44,907 nt of DNA from Candidatus Omnitrophota bacterium (GTDB lineage: Bacteria; Omnitrophota; Gorgyraeia; Tantalellales; Tantalellaceae), in assembly GCA_007135805.1 (NCBI GenBank), contig SLID01000045.1, positions 1 through 44,907 of the forward strand. The letters run 5' to 3'. Positions 28,346 through 38,550 of this stretch are shown piece after piece. Position 1 is the first letter of the stretch. The number at the start of each line of letters is the position of its first letter. The translations under genes and the position numbers were made by a program. The notes below the pieces were generated by a model. That model ran no database searches and had not been told where the DNA came from. It saw only the letters and a list, made by a program, of their open reading frames with translations.

Positions 28346-29107
28346 ATGAAAGCTTTGATACTGGCCGCGGGATACGGGACTCGTCTGTATCCGCTTACGC
28401 TTGACAGGCCTAAACCGCTTGTAAAGGTGGGCGGGAAGACAATACTCGAAAGGTTGCTTAGAAAGATCGAGAAAATAGATTTCTGTGACGAAGTCTATAT
28501 TGTCACGAATGACAAGTTTTTCGACAGGATAGACAAATGGATAAAGGGTAAAAGTTTTAACGTGCCGATAAGCGTGGTCAACGATTTTACTACCTCCAAC
28601 GACGACAGGCTTGGGGCGATAGGGGATATTGACCTTGTCATCGGCGATAAGGATCCCGATGATGACATACTTATCGTGGCCGGCGACAATCTTTTCGAGT
28701 TCAGCATACTTGATTTTGTCACCAAGATCAGGGAAGCCGACAGGTTCGGTGTCGCGCTCTACGATGTCAAGGATATCAAACTGGCGCAGAGATACGGCAT
28801 TGTATCACTCGACGGCGAAAGTTTTATAAAAGGGTTCCAGGAAAAACCCTCGTCTCCCGCGAGCACATTGGCTTCGACCGGGATCTATTATTTTCCCAGG
28901 ACCAAACTTGCCATGCTGTCCGAATACATGGAGACTTCAATGGCGAAGGACGCGCCCGGGAATTTTGTTAAATGGCTTTCGGAAAAAGAAAAGGTGTACG
29001 GCTATGTGTTCGACGAAGGGTGGTATGACATAGGGGACAAGGTCTCTCTGGAGAAAGCGGACATAGAGTACAGGGAAAAAGAGCTGGACGATATACAGAA
29101 GAGTTAA
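28346..29107 (+). CDS. sugar-phosphate nucleotidyltransferase
   Basis: [38 protein letters not shown]. Confidence 0.92.
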   Translation: MKALILAAGYGTRLYPLTLDRPKPLVKVGGKTILERLLRKIEKIDFCDEVYIVTNDKFFDRIDKWIKGKSFNVPISVVNDFTTSNDDRLGAIGDIDLVIGDKDPDDDILIVAGDNLFEFSILDFVTKIREADRFGVALYDVKDIKLAQRYGIVSLDGESFIKGFQEKPSSPASTLASTGIYYFPRTKLAMLSEYMETSMAKDAPGNFVKWLSEKEKVYGYVFDEGWYDIGDKVSLEKADIEYREKELDDIQKS

Positions 29108-29115
29108 GGAGGAAG

Positions 29116-30258
29116 ATGAAGGAAAAATACCTGTTCACGTCAGAGAGCGTCACCGAAGGGCATCCAGATAAGGTTTGTGACCAGATCTCTGACGCTATAC
29201 TGGACGAGATATATAAAGAAGACCCTTCCGGAAGAGTAGCCTGTGAAACTATGGTGACCACTGGTCTCGCGATGGTCGCGGGGGAAATAACCACATCATG
29301 TTATGTGGACATACCCAAAGTCATACGAAATACGATAAAGGAAATAGGGTACACGAGCGCTGAGTACGGGTTTGACTACCTTACTTGCGGGGTCGTTACT
29401 TCCATACAGGGGCAGTCCCCTGATATCGCCATGGGTGTGGATCCCGGCGGGGCGGGGGACCAGGGGATGATGTTCGGTTACGCGTGCAATGAGACCCGCG
29501 AGCTTATGCCTCTACCCATAATACTCGCGCATAAACTTAGCCGTCGGCTCGCCCGGATAAGAAAAGAAGAAAGAGTGGATTATCTGCGTCCGGATGGTAA
29601 GAGTCAGGTAACTGTTGAGTATGAAGGGACAAGGCCCGTGAGAGTAGAGGCGGTCGTGGTGAGCGCCCATCATAGCCCCAGGGTCAAACTTAACGACCTG
29701 ACGGATGACATAAAGGAACTTGTAATAAAAGAGATAATACCTCCCGAGCTCATGGACAACAACACCCGTATATTTGTAAATCCCACTGGAAGGTTCGAGA
29801 TAGGCGGGCCGCACGGGGATACCGGGGTTACGGGAAGAAAAATAATAGTGGATACTTACGGGGGAGTGGGAAGCCACGGCGGAGGGTGTTTCAGCGGTAA
29901 AGACCCGACCAAGGTCGACAGGTCCGCGTCCTACATGGCAAGATATGTGGCCAAAAATATAGTGGCCGCGGAGCTTGCCGAAGAATGTGAGGTCCAGTTT
30001 GCTTACGCGATAGGTGTTCCGGAACCTGTAAGCGTTATGATAAATACCTTTGGAACCGGAAAGGTCTCTGAAACGGACCTTTGCCGGCTTGTGCGAGAGA
30101 AATTCGATCTTACCCCTTCCGGGGTGATAGAAAAACTGAAATTGCGAAGGCCTATATACAGGAGAACGGCCGCGTACGGACATTTCGGCAGGGACGAGGA
30201 AGGTTTTACGTGGGAAGAGATAGATATGGCGGATGTCCTCAAAGGCGCCGCCAGTTAG
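29116..30258 (+). CDS. metK: S-adenosylmethionine synthetase
   Basis: [74 protein letters not shown]. Confidence 0.97.
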   Translation: MKEKYLFTSESVTEGHPDKVCDQISDAILDEIYKEDPSGRVACETMVTTGLAMVAGEITTSCYVDIPKVIRNTIKEIGYTSAEYGFDYLTCGVVTSIQGQSPDIAMGVDPGGAGDQGMMFGYACNETRELMPLPIILAHKLSRRLARIRKEERVDYLRPDGKSQVTVEYEGTRPVRVEAVVVSAHHSPRVKLNDLTDDIKELVIKEIIPPELMDNNTRIFVNPTGRFEIGGPHGDTGVTGRKIIVDTYGGVGSHGGGCFSGKDPTKVDRSASYMARYVAKNIVAAELAEECEVQFAYAIGVPEPVSVMINTFGTGKVSETDLCRLVREKFDLTPSGVIEKLKLRRPIYRRTAAYGHFGRDEEGFTWEEIDMADVLKGAAS

Positions 30259-30277
30259 TTGAAGGAGTATAGAGGCC

Positions 30278-31744
30278 ATGGAAGGAAAGAAGCAAACTTG
30301 TCCAGATACAAAAATCATGGAGAAAAAAGATATGGGACCTGACAGAGATTATAAGATAAGGGATCTGTCTCTCGCGGATTTCGGGAGAAAAGAGATCGAC
30401 ATAGCCGAAAAAGAAATGCCGGGACTCATGTCTATCCGGGAGAAGTATTCCTCGGGCAAGCCCCTTGATGGTGTCCGGATAATGGGGTCGCTTCACATGA
30501 CGGTCCAGACGGCGGTGCTTATTGAGACACTTATTGCGCTCGGCGCCGATGTCAGGTGGGCAAGTTGCAATATTTTCTCGACCCAGGACCATGCCGCCGC
30601 CGCCATGGTAAAGCAAGGAGTTCCGGTATTCGCCTGGAAAGGCGAAACCCTTGAGGAGTACTGGTGGTGCACGGAAAAAGCGCTTACTTTTCCCGGGAAT
30701 AAGGGGCCCCAACTCGTGGTTGACGACGGTGGGGACGCGACCATGATGCTGCACCTGGGCTTGGCCGCTGAAAAGAATAGGGCTGTGCTTGAAAGGAAAT
30801 TTTCGGGTGAGGACGAAAAAGAGCTTTTGAAAGTTCTTGGAAGCTCAATAAGCGCCGAGCCCGGTAAGTGGTCCGCGCTTACATCTGAATGGCGGGGCGT
30901 TTCAGAAGAAACTACGACAGGAGTGAACCGGCTTTACCGCATGATGAAGGATAAAGAGCTAATGGTCCCGGCGATAAACGTAAATGACGCGGTGACGAAA
31001 TCCAAGTTTGATAACCTATACGGATGCCGTGAATCACTGGCGGATGGCCTTAAAAGGGCCATGGATGTTATGATAGCGGGCAAGGTTGCCGTAGTCTGCG
31101 GTTTTGGTGACGTGGGTAAAGGATCAGCAAGGTCTTTGAGGGGGTTTGGAGCCCGTGTGATCATTACCGAGATAGATCCCATTTGCGCTTTGCAGGCCGC
31201 CATGGAAGGTTATGAGGTTACTACCGTTGAGAAAACCCTTGGAAACGCGGATATATATGTCACGGCCACCGGGAACAAGGACGTTATTACCATCGATCAT
31301 ATGAAAAAAATGAAAGACCAGGCGATAGTCTGTAACATAGGCCATTTTGATAATGAGATACAGGTATCGAGTCTTGAGGAATATCCCGGGGTCCAAAAGA
31401 CTAATATAAAACCGCAGGTGGATAAATACTTATTTCCCGATGGCAGAGCTATTTTTCTTCTGGCGGAGGGGCGCCTTGTCAACCTTGGTTGCGCCACCGG
31501 GCATCCGTCTTTCGTGATGTCAAATTCTTTTACTAATCAGGCTCTTGCCCAGATAGAACTTTGGCGTAACAGGGACGCGTACGAGAATAAAGTGTATGTC
31601 CTGCCGAAAAATCTTGACGAGGAAGTGGCATATCTTCATCTCGAGAAAATAGGGGTAAAATTGACAAAGATGACCCCGGAGCAGGCAGAATATATAGGGG
31701 TGCCTTTAGACGGGCCCTATAAACCCGAACATTACAGGTATTGA
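30278..31744 (+). CDS. ahcY: adenosylhomocysteinase
   Basis: [78 protein letters not shown]-terminal KPEHYRY. Confidence 0.97.
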   Translation: MEGKKQTCPDTKIMEKKDMGPDRDYKIRDLSLADFGRKEIDIAEKEMPGLMSIREKYSSGKPLDGVRIMGSLHMTVQTAVLIETLIALGADVRWASCNIFSTQDHAAAAMVKQGVPVFAWKGETLEEYWWCTEKALTFPGNKGPQLVVDDGGDATMMLHLGLAAEKNRAVLERKFSGEDEKELLKVLGSSISAEPGKWSALTSEWRGVSEETTTGVNRLYRMMKDKELMVPAINVNDAVTKSKFDNLYGCRESLADGLKRAMDVMIAGKVAVVCGFGDVGKGSARSLRGFGARVIITEIDPICALQAAMEGYEVTTVEKTLGNADIYVTATGNKDVITIDHMKKMKDQAIVCNIGHFDNEIQVSSLEEYPGVQKTNIKPQVDKYLFPDGRAIFLLAEGRLVNLGCATGHPSFVMSNSFTNQALAQIELWRNRDAYENKVYVLPKNLDEEVAYLHLEKIGVKLTKMTPEQAEYIGVPLDGPYKPEHYRY

Positions 31745-31779
31745 TGGGTGAGCTTTTATGACAAGTGTGGGAGGTTAGA

Positions 31780-32763
31780 ATGGGTGTTGACATCAGGAGA
31801 ATAGGGGTATTGACTTCAGGGGGAGATGCCCCGGGGATGAATGCCGCTATAAGGAGCGTTGTCAGGACCGCGGTTTACAAGGGGCTCGAGGTCAGAGGGA
31901 TAATGCGTGGCTACGAGGGTTTGATAGCGGGAGAGATATTCGAGCTTTCTTCGCGCAGTGTAAGCAACATACTTGGCCGCGGCGGGACCATTCTCAAAAC
32001 GGCTCGGTCCCGGGAATTCCTCACGGAAGCCGGCCAGATGAAGGCGGTTAAAGTAATACGTGACAACGGTATTGACGCCCTGGTCATTATAGGCGGGAAC
32101 GGCTCGTTGCAGGGAGCCATGGCCCTCGAAAGGGTAGGAGACGTTAGGACCATAGGTGTTCCGGGGACCATAGACAACGATCTTGGCGGCACCGATTACA
32201 CCATAGGTTGTAACACGTCGGTAGACACGGTACTTGACGCCATAGATAAGATACGTGATACCGTTACGAGTATGGAACGCGTATACGTGGTCGAGGTCAT
32301 GGGGCGAGAAGAACCGTACATCGCTGTGAGGGCGGGCCTTGCGGGGGGAACGGAGGAAGTCCTTTACCCGGGCAATACAATGGATCTTAAGACTGTGGCT
32401 TCAGACATAAAAAAAGCCAAGACGAAGGGTAAAAGAAGCTGGATAATAATTGTCGCCGAGGGCTACGGGAGCGCGGTGGCCATATCGCGTGAAATAGAGA
32501 GTCTTACCGGTTATGAAGTAAGGCCGGTCACGCTGGGACATATACAGAGGGGAGGTTCTCCCACGGCCCCCGACCGCATACTTGCCTCGGTGATGGGCGC
32601 TTATGCCGTAGAATCCATTGTGTCTGGGAAAACGGGTAAAATGGTCGCGATAAAGGGGCATGGGCTGGATCTTGTAGATTACAAAGAGGCCTGTTTCGAG
32701 CGCGAAAAAGATAAAAAGCTCAACAGTGACCTCTACTCCACAACCAAACTTCTGGCCTCTTAG
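31780..32763 (+). CDS. pfkA: 6-phosphofructokinase
   Basis: GVLTSGGDAPGMNAAIRSVV, IGGNGSLQGA, GVPGTIDNDLGGTDYTIG, LGHIQRGGSPTAPDR. Confidence 0.93.
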   Translation: MGVDIRRIGVLTSGGDAPGMNAAIRSVVRTAVYKGLEVRGIMRGYEGLIAGEIFELSSRSVSNILGRGGTILKTARSREFLTEAGQMKAVKVIRDNGIDALVIIGGNGSLQGAMALERVGDVRTIGVPGTIDNDLGGTDYTIGCNTSVDTVLDAIDKIRDTVTSMERVYVVEVMGREEPYIAVRAGLAGGTEEVLYPGNTMDLKTVASDIKKAKTKGKRSWIIIVAEGYGSAVAISREIESLTGYEVRPVTLGHIQRGGSPTAPDRILASVMGAYAVESIVSGKTGKMVAIKGHGLDLVDYKEACFEREKDKKLNSDLYSTTKLLAS

Positions 32764-32817
32764 AGGGATTTGCCCCGCAAAAGTTTTGTTAACTTGTCTC
32801 AAGACAAAAACAACAGT

Positions 32818-33909
32818 ATGAGAATAATAACCGGATATACACTTAAGGAAATGGGCGGACCTTTCATGGGCTCGCTGTTCGTCATGACCATTATACTGGC
32901 GGCCGGGAACATAGTGCAGATGGCCGATATGATAATGAACAGGGGAGTGGATGTCTTTCAGGTCATGCGCGTATTTATGTACTTTATGCCGTATGTCCTT
33001 ATTTTCACTATTCCTATATCGGTTCTGGCGGCGGTACTTCTGGGGTTTGGGCGGTTATCCAGCGACAACGAGCTTACCGCTCTCAGGACCAGCGGTATCG
33101 GCCTGCATAAAATAATTTTACCAGTGATCGTGTGCGGTTTTATCGTAAGTCTTGTAAATGTGCCTTTGAATGACCGTATACTGCCCGAATCGGAGTTTGC
33201 CGCCCGAAAACTCATACAGGAAATAGGCATGCAGAATCCCACGGCTCTCATAGAACCGGGGGTTTTTGTGAAAGGGTTTCAGGATTATATAGTGTTTGTC
33301 CATAACAAGAAGGGTGATATTCTTGAGGATGTAAGAATATATCAGCCCCGGACGGGGAAGCCCACAAGGACTATAGTCGCTAGAACGGGCAGAATATATC
33401 CCCTCGCCGACGGTACGGGTGTTCGTCTTGAGCTGATGGATGGGTCCGCGGATGAGATCTCGCCCGAAAACCCAGACGAGTTCTACAAGATATCTTTTAA
33501 GAATTATCAAATGACACTCAATCTGGACAGGATAGTTGATGTGGACAGTATACAGAAAAAGGCCCGGGAAAAAACCATGAGCGAACTCACGCGGGAGATA
33601 GAGGAGCTGGGGGACTCCCCTCGGACTATACCGCTCCGCGTGGAGTTTCACAAGAAACTGGCGTTATCTTTCTCGAATTTTGTTTTTGTGCTTTTGGGGA
33701 TTCCTCTTGCCATTACTACTCATCGCAGGGAAAAGTTCATTGGCCTGGCCATGGCGGGAGTTCTTTTTTTAGTTTATTGGGGCGTAATGCTGGGCGGTAT
33801 AGCATTCGCGGTGAAAGGTATTCTTCCTCCCTGGTTGGGGGTCTGGCTGGCTAATATTTCGCTTACTTTGCTCAGTGTTGTGATGTTCCGCGGAGTGTTA
33901 CAAAGGTAA
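32818..33909 (+). CDS. LptF/LptG-family LPS export permease (LptF-like)
   Basis: YjgP/YjgQ-type architecture: N-terminal TMs, LSSDNELTALRTSGIGLHKI, C-terminal TMs; tandem with a second paralog. Confidence 0.9.
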   Translation: MRIITGYTLKEMGGPFMGSLFVMTIILAAGNIVQMADMIMNRGVDVFQVMRVFMYFMPYVLIFTIPISVLAAVLLGFGRLSSDNELTALRTSGIGLHKIILPVIVCGFIVSLVNVPLNDRILPESEFAARKLIQEIGMQNPTALIEPGVFVKGFQDYIVFVHNKKGDILEDVRIYQPRTGKPTRTIVARTGRIYPLADGTGVRLELMDGSADEISPENPDEFYKISFKNYQMTLNLDRIVDVDSIQKKAREKTMSELTREIEELGDSPRTIPLRVEFHKKLALSFSNFVFVLLGIPLAITTHRREKFIGLAMAGVLFLVYWGVMLGGIAFAVKGILPPWLGVWLANISLTLLSVVMFRGVLQR

Positions 33910-33912
33910 AAT

Positions 33913-35019
33913 ATGCAGATACTGGAAAAACACGTTCTTAAAAGTTACCTGGCGAGTTTTGTTTTCTGCATTACCATGCTTATAGTCGTGGGGGTGATCG
34001 GGGATATTTTCAGTATTATCGAGGATATCTTTAAGCACAATATATCTTTGGGCAGCATCTTCGGATTTTATTTTTATCTGGGGCCTTTCGCTTTTGTGAA
34101 CATGTTGCCTTTCGCCTGCCTCCTGGCGGCGGTATATGTTTTTAATTCACTGAGCAAACATCATGAGATAACCGCTGTTATTGCCAGTGGTATAAGCTTG
34201 TGGAAGTTGCTGAAACCAGTAATGGCGGCGACATTCATACTTTGCGTTATAACTTTCATAGTCAGCGACAAAATAGTGCCCCCCACGCTCGAAAAAGCTA
34301 ATACCATAAAACGTGACGAACTGGAGGCCTACAAGGTCTACGATACCGAAGGCCCCGCGATACGGGATCTGGCAGTGTACGCTGACGGCGGACAGATAAT
34401 ATTCGCCCAATATTTTTACACGGACAAAAATATCCTGAAAAACCTCATCATCGACAGACAGGATGACGACAATATAATAACGGAAAAGGTGAGTGCCCGC
34501 GAGGTGATGTGGGTCCCCGGAGGCAACAGTGGGGGGTACTGGGAAGGCACCGATGTTATGGTCTTTCAGCTGGAACCTTCAGGCGCTTTCAGGGGGGATC
34601 CGGCCGTCTTCAAAAAAAAGATCGTCAGGATATCCGAGACCCCCGAGGTTCTCAGGACGGCGAGGTCCGAGCCGGCCCTTATGAGCTACGCCCAGCTACA
34701 GGCTCATATCGGCCGGATGCATTCGGGTTTCAAGGATACTGTGAGACGTCTTGAGGTGGATCTTTATTACAAGCTGGCGTTCCCTTTCATGGCGATGGTG
34801 ACGGTCCTTATCGGGGTGCCTTTCAGTATCGAGACCGGAAGGGGTAACGCTTTGGTGGGTATAGCTAAAGGGATAGCGGCCGGTGTAGCTTACCTGCCTT
34901 TTGTGGCGGTGAGTTTGGCCCTGGGAAAGGGCGGATATATCAGGCCCGAGATAGCGCCATGGTTGGCCATGGCTATTTTTTGCCTGGCGGGGATATATTT
35001 GGTTAACAGGAAAAGTTGA
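33913..35019 (+). CDS. LptF/LptG-family LPS export permease (LptG-like)
   Basis: LSKHHEITAVIASGISLWKLLKPV, LEVDLYYKLAFPFMAMVTVLIGVPFS. Confidence 0.9.
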   Translation: MQILEKHVLKSYLASFVFCITMLIVVGVIGDIFSIIEDIFKHNISLGSIFGFYFYLGPFAFVNMLPFACLLAAVYVFNSLSKHHEITAVIASGISLWKLLKPVMAATFILCVITFIVSDKIVPPTLEKANTIKRDELEAYKVYDTEGPAIRDLAVYADGGQIIFAQYFYTDKNILKNLIIDRQDDDNIITEKVSAREVMWVPGGNSGGYWEGTDVMVFQLEPSGAFRGDPAVFKKKIVRISETPEVLRTARSEPALMSYAQLQAHIGRMHSGFKDTVRRLEVDLYYKLAFPFMAMVTVLIGVPFSIETGRGNALVGIAKGIAAGVAYLPFVAVSLALGKGGYIRPEIAPWLAMAIFCLAGIYLVNRKS

Positions 35020-35068
35020 TCTTAATTTTCGGGGTTTTTGAAGCGCCGGCAAAAGGACGGGATATGCT

Positions 35069-36139
35069 ATGCTTGACGCGACAATGAAAAAAATAGACCT
35101 TTCTCTCCGGGAATTCGTGGACGCTTCGGGAAAAAGGATAGGCATAAAGAAAGCTTCCCCGGTCCTGCATTCCGGGATCCTGGAGTTTGTTACAAGACCC
35201 GGCAAAAGGATAAGGCCTGTACTTTTTACCATCAGCTACCGGGGATATTCCAAAGAAAGGTCACTCCCCGGGAAGGATCTGATAAGGTGTTCGCTGGCAT
35301 TTGAACTTCTTCACGATTTTCTCCTCGTCCATGATGATGTTATAGACAACTCATCTCTGAGGCGCGGGAAGCCCACTCTTCACGAGGTGTTTAACGGCAA
35401 AATGAAGGTAGCTCCCGGAAGCGCTATTGGATCAGATCTTGCGATAGTTGCCGGGGATATAATAGCCGCTATGGCTTTTGAGGCTCTGCTGTCGTTCAAG
35501 GCCCCAGCGGACCGTAAAGAAAAGGCGATGCTCGAGTTTACAAGGGCGATGTCTGTTACCGGTGTAGGCGAGTTCATCGACATAGTTAACAACCTTACAC
35601 GTATTGAAAAAGTCAAAGAGAACGATGTCCTGCTTACTTATATGTACAAGACCGCGAGGTACACTTTCGAGGCCCCTCTTGTAGTAGGGGCCATTCTCGC
35701 GGGCGCTGAGGATGCCGAAATAAAGAAACTGTCTCGTCTCGGGAAAGCCTTAGGACAGGCGTTCCAGCTTCAGGACGATATGTTGGATATATTTTCCTCC
35801 GCCAAAAAGACGGGTAAACCCGTGTTGTCGGACATAGCTGAATCCAAGAAAACACTTATGGCCTGGAAAACCTATCAGACGCTGAAAGGCCGGGACAAAA
35901 AGAGAGCCGCCGCTATACTCGCTAAGGACGCTAAAACAGTTTCCGATATGGAAGATTTCCGTGATCTTATAACGTCCTCCGGAGCGGCAAGCTACTGCCG
36001 CGGGCTGGCCGATTCTCTCCTTGCCACTTCCGGGGAACTTATTCCGCGGCTTAAGATGTCCCGGACTTCCAGAAAACACCTTACGGATTTTGTGGAAATG
36101 TCATTCGCTAAGATGGGCAGCTTGAGTGGCGGGATATGA
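35069..36139 (+). CDS. polyprenyl (geranylgeranyl/octaprenyl) diphosphate synthase
   Basis: RPGKRIRPVLF, LLHDFLLVHDDVIDNSSLRRGKPTLH, GQAFQLQDDMLDIF. Confidence 0.93.
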   Translation: MLDATMKKIDLSLREFVDASGKRIGIKKASPVLHSGILEFVTRPGKRIRPVLFTISYRGYSKERSLPGKDLIRCSLAFELLHDFLLVHDDVIDNSSLRRGKPTLHEVFNGKMKVAPGSAIGSDLAIVAGDIIAAMAFEALLSFKAPADRKEKAMLEFTRAMSVTGVGEFIDIVNNLTRIEKVKENDVLLTYMYKTARYTFEAPLVVGAILAGAEDAEIKKLSRLGKALGQAFQLQDDMLDIFSSAKKTGKPVLSDIAESKKTLMAWKTYQTLKGRDKKRAAAILAKDAKTVSDMEDFRDLITSSGAASYCRGLADSLLATSGELIPRLKMSRTSRKHLTDFVEMSFAKMGSLSGGI

Positions 36140-36225
36140 CCGCGCGCCGTGAGGGCAAAGTGTTATTCTGAGAATTTCTTAATAAGAGGACTGTCTTAAA
36201 GCCGTGTTTTTTCACCTTGCCTGAG

Positions 36226-37677
36226 ATGAGAGATTTTTTTCCTTCTTTAAAAGAAAGACCCGTTATAGAAAAAATATCCTGTGCGCTTACCCCGGAGCAA
36301 GTTTTTTCCTTTTTCGCCGGATACGACCGGTCTGCTTTTCTTAATAGTTCAATGCAAACGGATACCTCAAGGTATAGCTTTATTGGGATAGATCCCTTCT
36401 TTTCCGTTAAGGCGAAAGGCGCTCTGGCAGAGATAAGATTTTCCGGCCATAAGATCAAAGTTTTCGGTAACCCCCTCAAAATACTTAAGTCCGCCTCAAA
36501 TGCTTATCGTGTTGTGAACGATACTCCATTTCCTTTTGTCGCCGGAGGGGCGGGATACTTTTCCTACGAAGCCAAAAACCTCATGGAAAAACTTCCGGAA
36601 CCATCCCTGGACGATATGGGAATGCCAGATATTTTCTTTAGTTTTTACCGGGCGATACTCATATTTGACAGAAAAACCCCCGGGGAATTTTATATAAGCG
36701 CGCTTGACATCGCCTCTGGAAGTGATGTTCCGGCGAGAGAGGTGATATCCCGTGTAAAACAGACTGTCAAAAAAAGCCTGCCCGATGATGTTTGTTTTTC
36801 AACGGGAAAACGGCCGTATGGTCAAAAAAGCTTGGACAATAAAGGTATCTTACACTCTAATTTTACTCGTGAGGGATACACAAGTGCCGTTGAACGGGTT
36901 CTTGAGCATATAAGGGAAGGGGACATATACCAGGCATGTCTTTCACAGAGGTTCAACACTTTGTGGCAGGACAGCGCGTACCGGCTTTACGCGGAACTTG
37001 ACCGCATAAATCCTTCTCCTTTTGGCGCTTATTTGAATGTCGAGGATTTCACAGTGATATCGTCTTCTCCTGAACTTTTTCTGCGCCGTCGGGGCGACAC
37101 TGTCGAGACCAGGCCGATGAAAGGGACAAGGCCCCGCGGCGTTTCTCCGGAAGAGGACGAGAGTAACCGGCGAGACCTTGATAGAAGCGGTAAGGACATC
37201 TCGGAACTTTTAATGATAGTCGATCTTGAAAGGAACGATATGGGTAAACTGGCTCTTCCTGGAACTATAAAAGTAGCCGAACAGAGGCGTATCGAAACTT
37301 ATCCAACGGTCTTTCAGGCTATATCTGTTATAACGGGAAAAGTCCGGGATGATACTGATAATATGGATATCCTGGAAGCGTCCTTCCCGGGAGGGTCCAT
37401 AACTGGTTGTCCAAAGATCAGAGCCATGGAAATAATAAACGATATAGAAGGCTGCGCTCGCGGGGTATATACCGGTTCGATAGGCTATTTAAGTTTTCAT
37501 GGGACCATGGACATGAATATAGCTATACGGACCATGATACTTAAGGGTAACGACCTGTATTTTTACGCAGGCGGGGGAATAGTTGCCGAGTCCGACCCGG
37601 GGGCTGAATATGAAGAGACGCTTGTCAAAGCCCGCGCTTTAATGGACGCCGTGGGAATAGAGGGACAAAAACCCTGA
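36226..37677 (+). CDS. pabB: aminodeoxychorismate synthase component I (PabB/TrpE family)
   Basis: IREGDIYQACLSQRF, SSPELFLRRRGDTVETRPMKGTRPRG, DLERNDMGKLALPGTIKV, FPGGSITGCPKIRAMEIINDIE; upstream TTG at 36217 is an alternative start. Confidence 0.92.
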   Translation: MRDFFPSLKERPVIEKISCALTPEQVFSFFAGYDRSAFLNSSMQTDTSRYSFIGIDPFFSVKAKGALAEIRFSGHKIKVFGNPLKILKSASNAYRVVNDTPFPFVAGGAGYFSYEAKNLMEKLPEPSLDDMGMPDIFFSFYRAILIFDRKTPGEFYISALDIASGSDVPAREVISRVKQTVKKSLPDDVCFSTGKRPYGQKSLDNKGILHSNFTREGYTSAVERVLEHIREGDIYQACLSQRFNTLWQDSAYRLYAELDRINPSPFGAYLNVEDFTVISSSPELFLRRRGDTVETRPMKGTRPRGVSPEEDESNRRDLDRSGKDISELLMIVDLERNDMGKLALPGTIKVAEQRRIETYPTVFQAISVITGKVRDDTDNMDILEASFPGGSITGCPKIRAMEIINDIEGCARGVYTGSIGYLSFHGTMDMNIAIRTMILKGNDLYFYAGGGIVAESDPGAEYEETLVKARALMDAVGIEGQKP

Positions 37678-37817
37678 TTGACGGCCCAGTTAGGGCGTGA
37701 TACAATTTCACTTGTGCCGCTCCCGCATCAGGCGGGGATGAACACTGTTGTAAAATAGCTTGCGGGACTTGCCCTCTGAGAACATGAGCGGAGAACTCCC
37801 GAGCTGACGATAGAATC

Positions 37818-37907
<90 letters not shown>

Positions 37908-37936
37908 CTGCTTCCCCATTCAACGTGAGAACCTCA

Positions 37937-37996
37937 GGTATGGCTTCGCAGGAATTGTAGCAAGTTGAAAGCAGAATGTCTCTGCGAAGCCCTACC
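37937..37996. repeat. inverted repeat upstream of the GIY-YIG ORF
   Basis: ggtatggcttcgcag (37937-37951) pairs with ctgcgaagccctacc (37982-37996), one mismatch. Confidence 0.8.
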
Positions 37997-38037
37997 ATTG
38001 TTTTTGTGTTGAAGGGCGAAGCAGGACAATAACTGAT

Positions 38038-38280
38038 ATGCACACAGTCTATATTCTCATCAGCAAAAAATATCCAGACAGGATCTATATCGGCTTGACG
38101 GAAAACATTTCTCGTCGAGTAAATGAGCATAATGCCGATAAATCGCCTTACAGTCGTAAGTACGGACCTTGGGAATTAGAAACATACATAACCTTCAGTC
38201 AAAAGAAAAAAGCCGTTGAATTTGAAAGATATTTAAAATCCGGATCAGGATTTGCGTTCCTGAAAAAAAGATTTATCTAA
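38038..38280 (+). CDS. small single-domain GIY-YIG endonuclease-family protein
   Basis: HTVYILISKKYPDRIYIGLTENISRRVNEHN..KYGPWELETYITFSQKKKAVEFERYLKSGSGFAFLKKRF. Confidence 0.92.
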   Translation: MHTVYILISKKYPDRIYIGLTENISRRVNEHNADKSPYSRKYGPWELETYITFSQKKKAVEFERYLKSGSGFAFLKKRFI

Positions 38281-38376
38281 AAAAGTTTCAAGAGATCCAC
38301 CTGTCGATGATGGTTAGTGAAAAGCACAGCATTAATTCTAATAAAATGTTTATAGATCGGTAAAACTCTTCTGATA

Positions 38377-38424
38377 TATTCCGGGCACATCCTTTACACT
38401 TTATTCCGAGCACATAGTTTGCAC
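38377..38424. repeat. two imperfect tandem 23-nt repeats, possibly an IS-end remnant
   Basis: tattccgggcacatcctttacac (38377-38399) and tattccgagcacatagtttgcac (38402-38424), 19/23 identical. Confidence 0.6.
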
Positions 38425-38550
38425 ATTTTGGCCTGCTTATCATAGGTGGTGTTTTCGGACAGCTATTGCCGATCTGGGCAAAATATTTTGTTAATTTGAG
38501 CAAGCTTGATGAAACAAAAAACCGTTGACATTTTAAAGTTACACTTTAAA

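Noticed and set aside
29100-29116. SAM riboswitch upstream of metK
   Set aside because: Only 8 bp separate metK from the preceding gene; no room for an aptamer.
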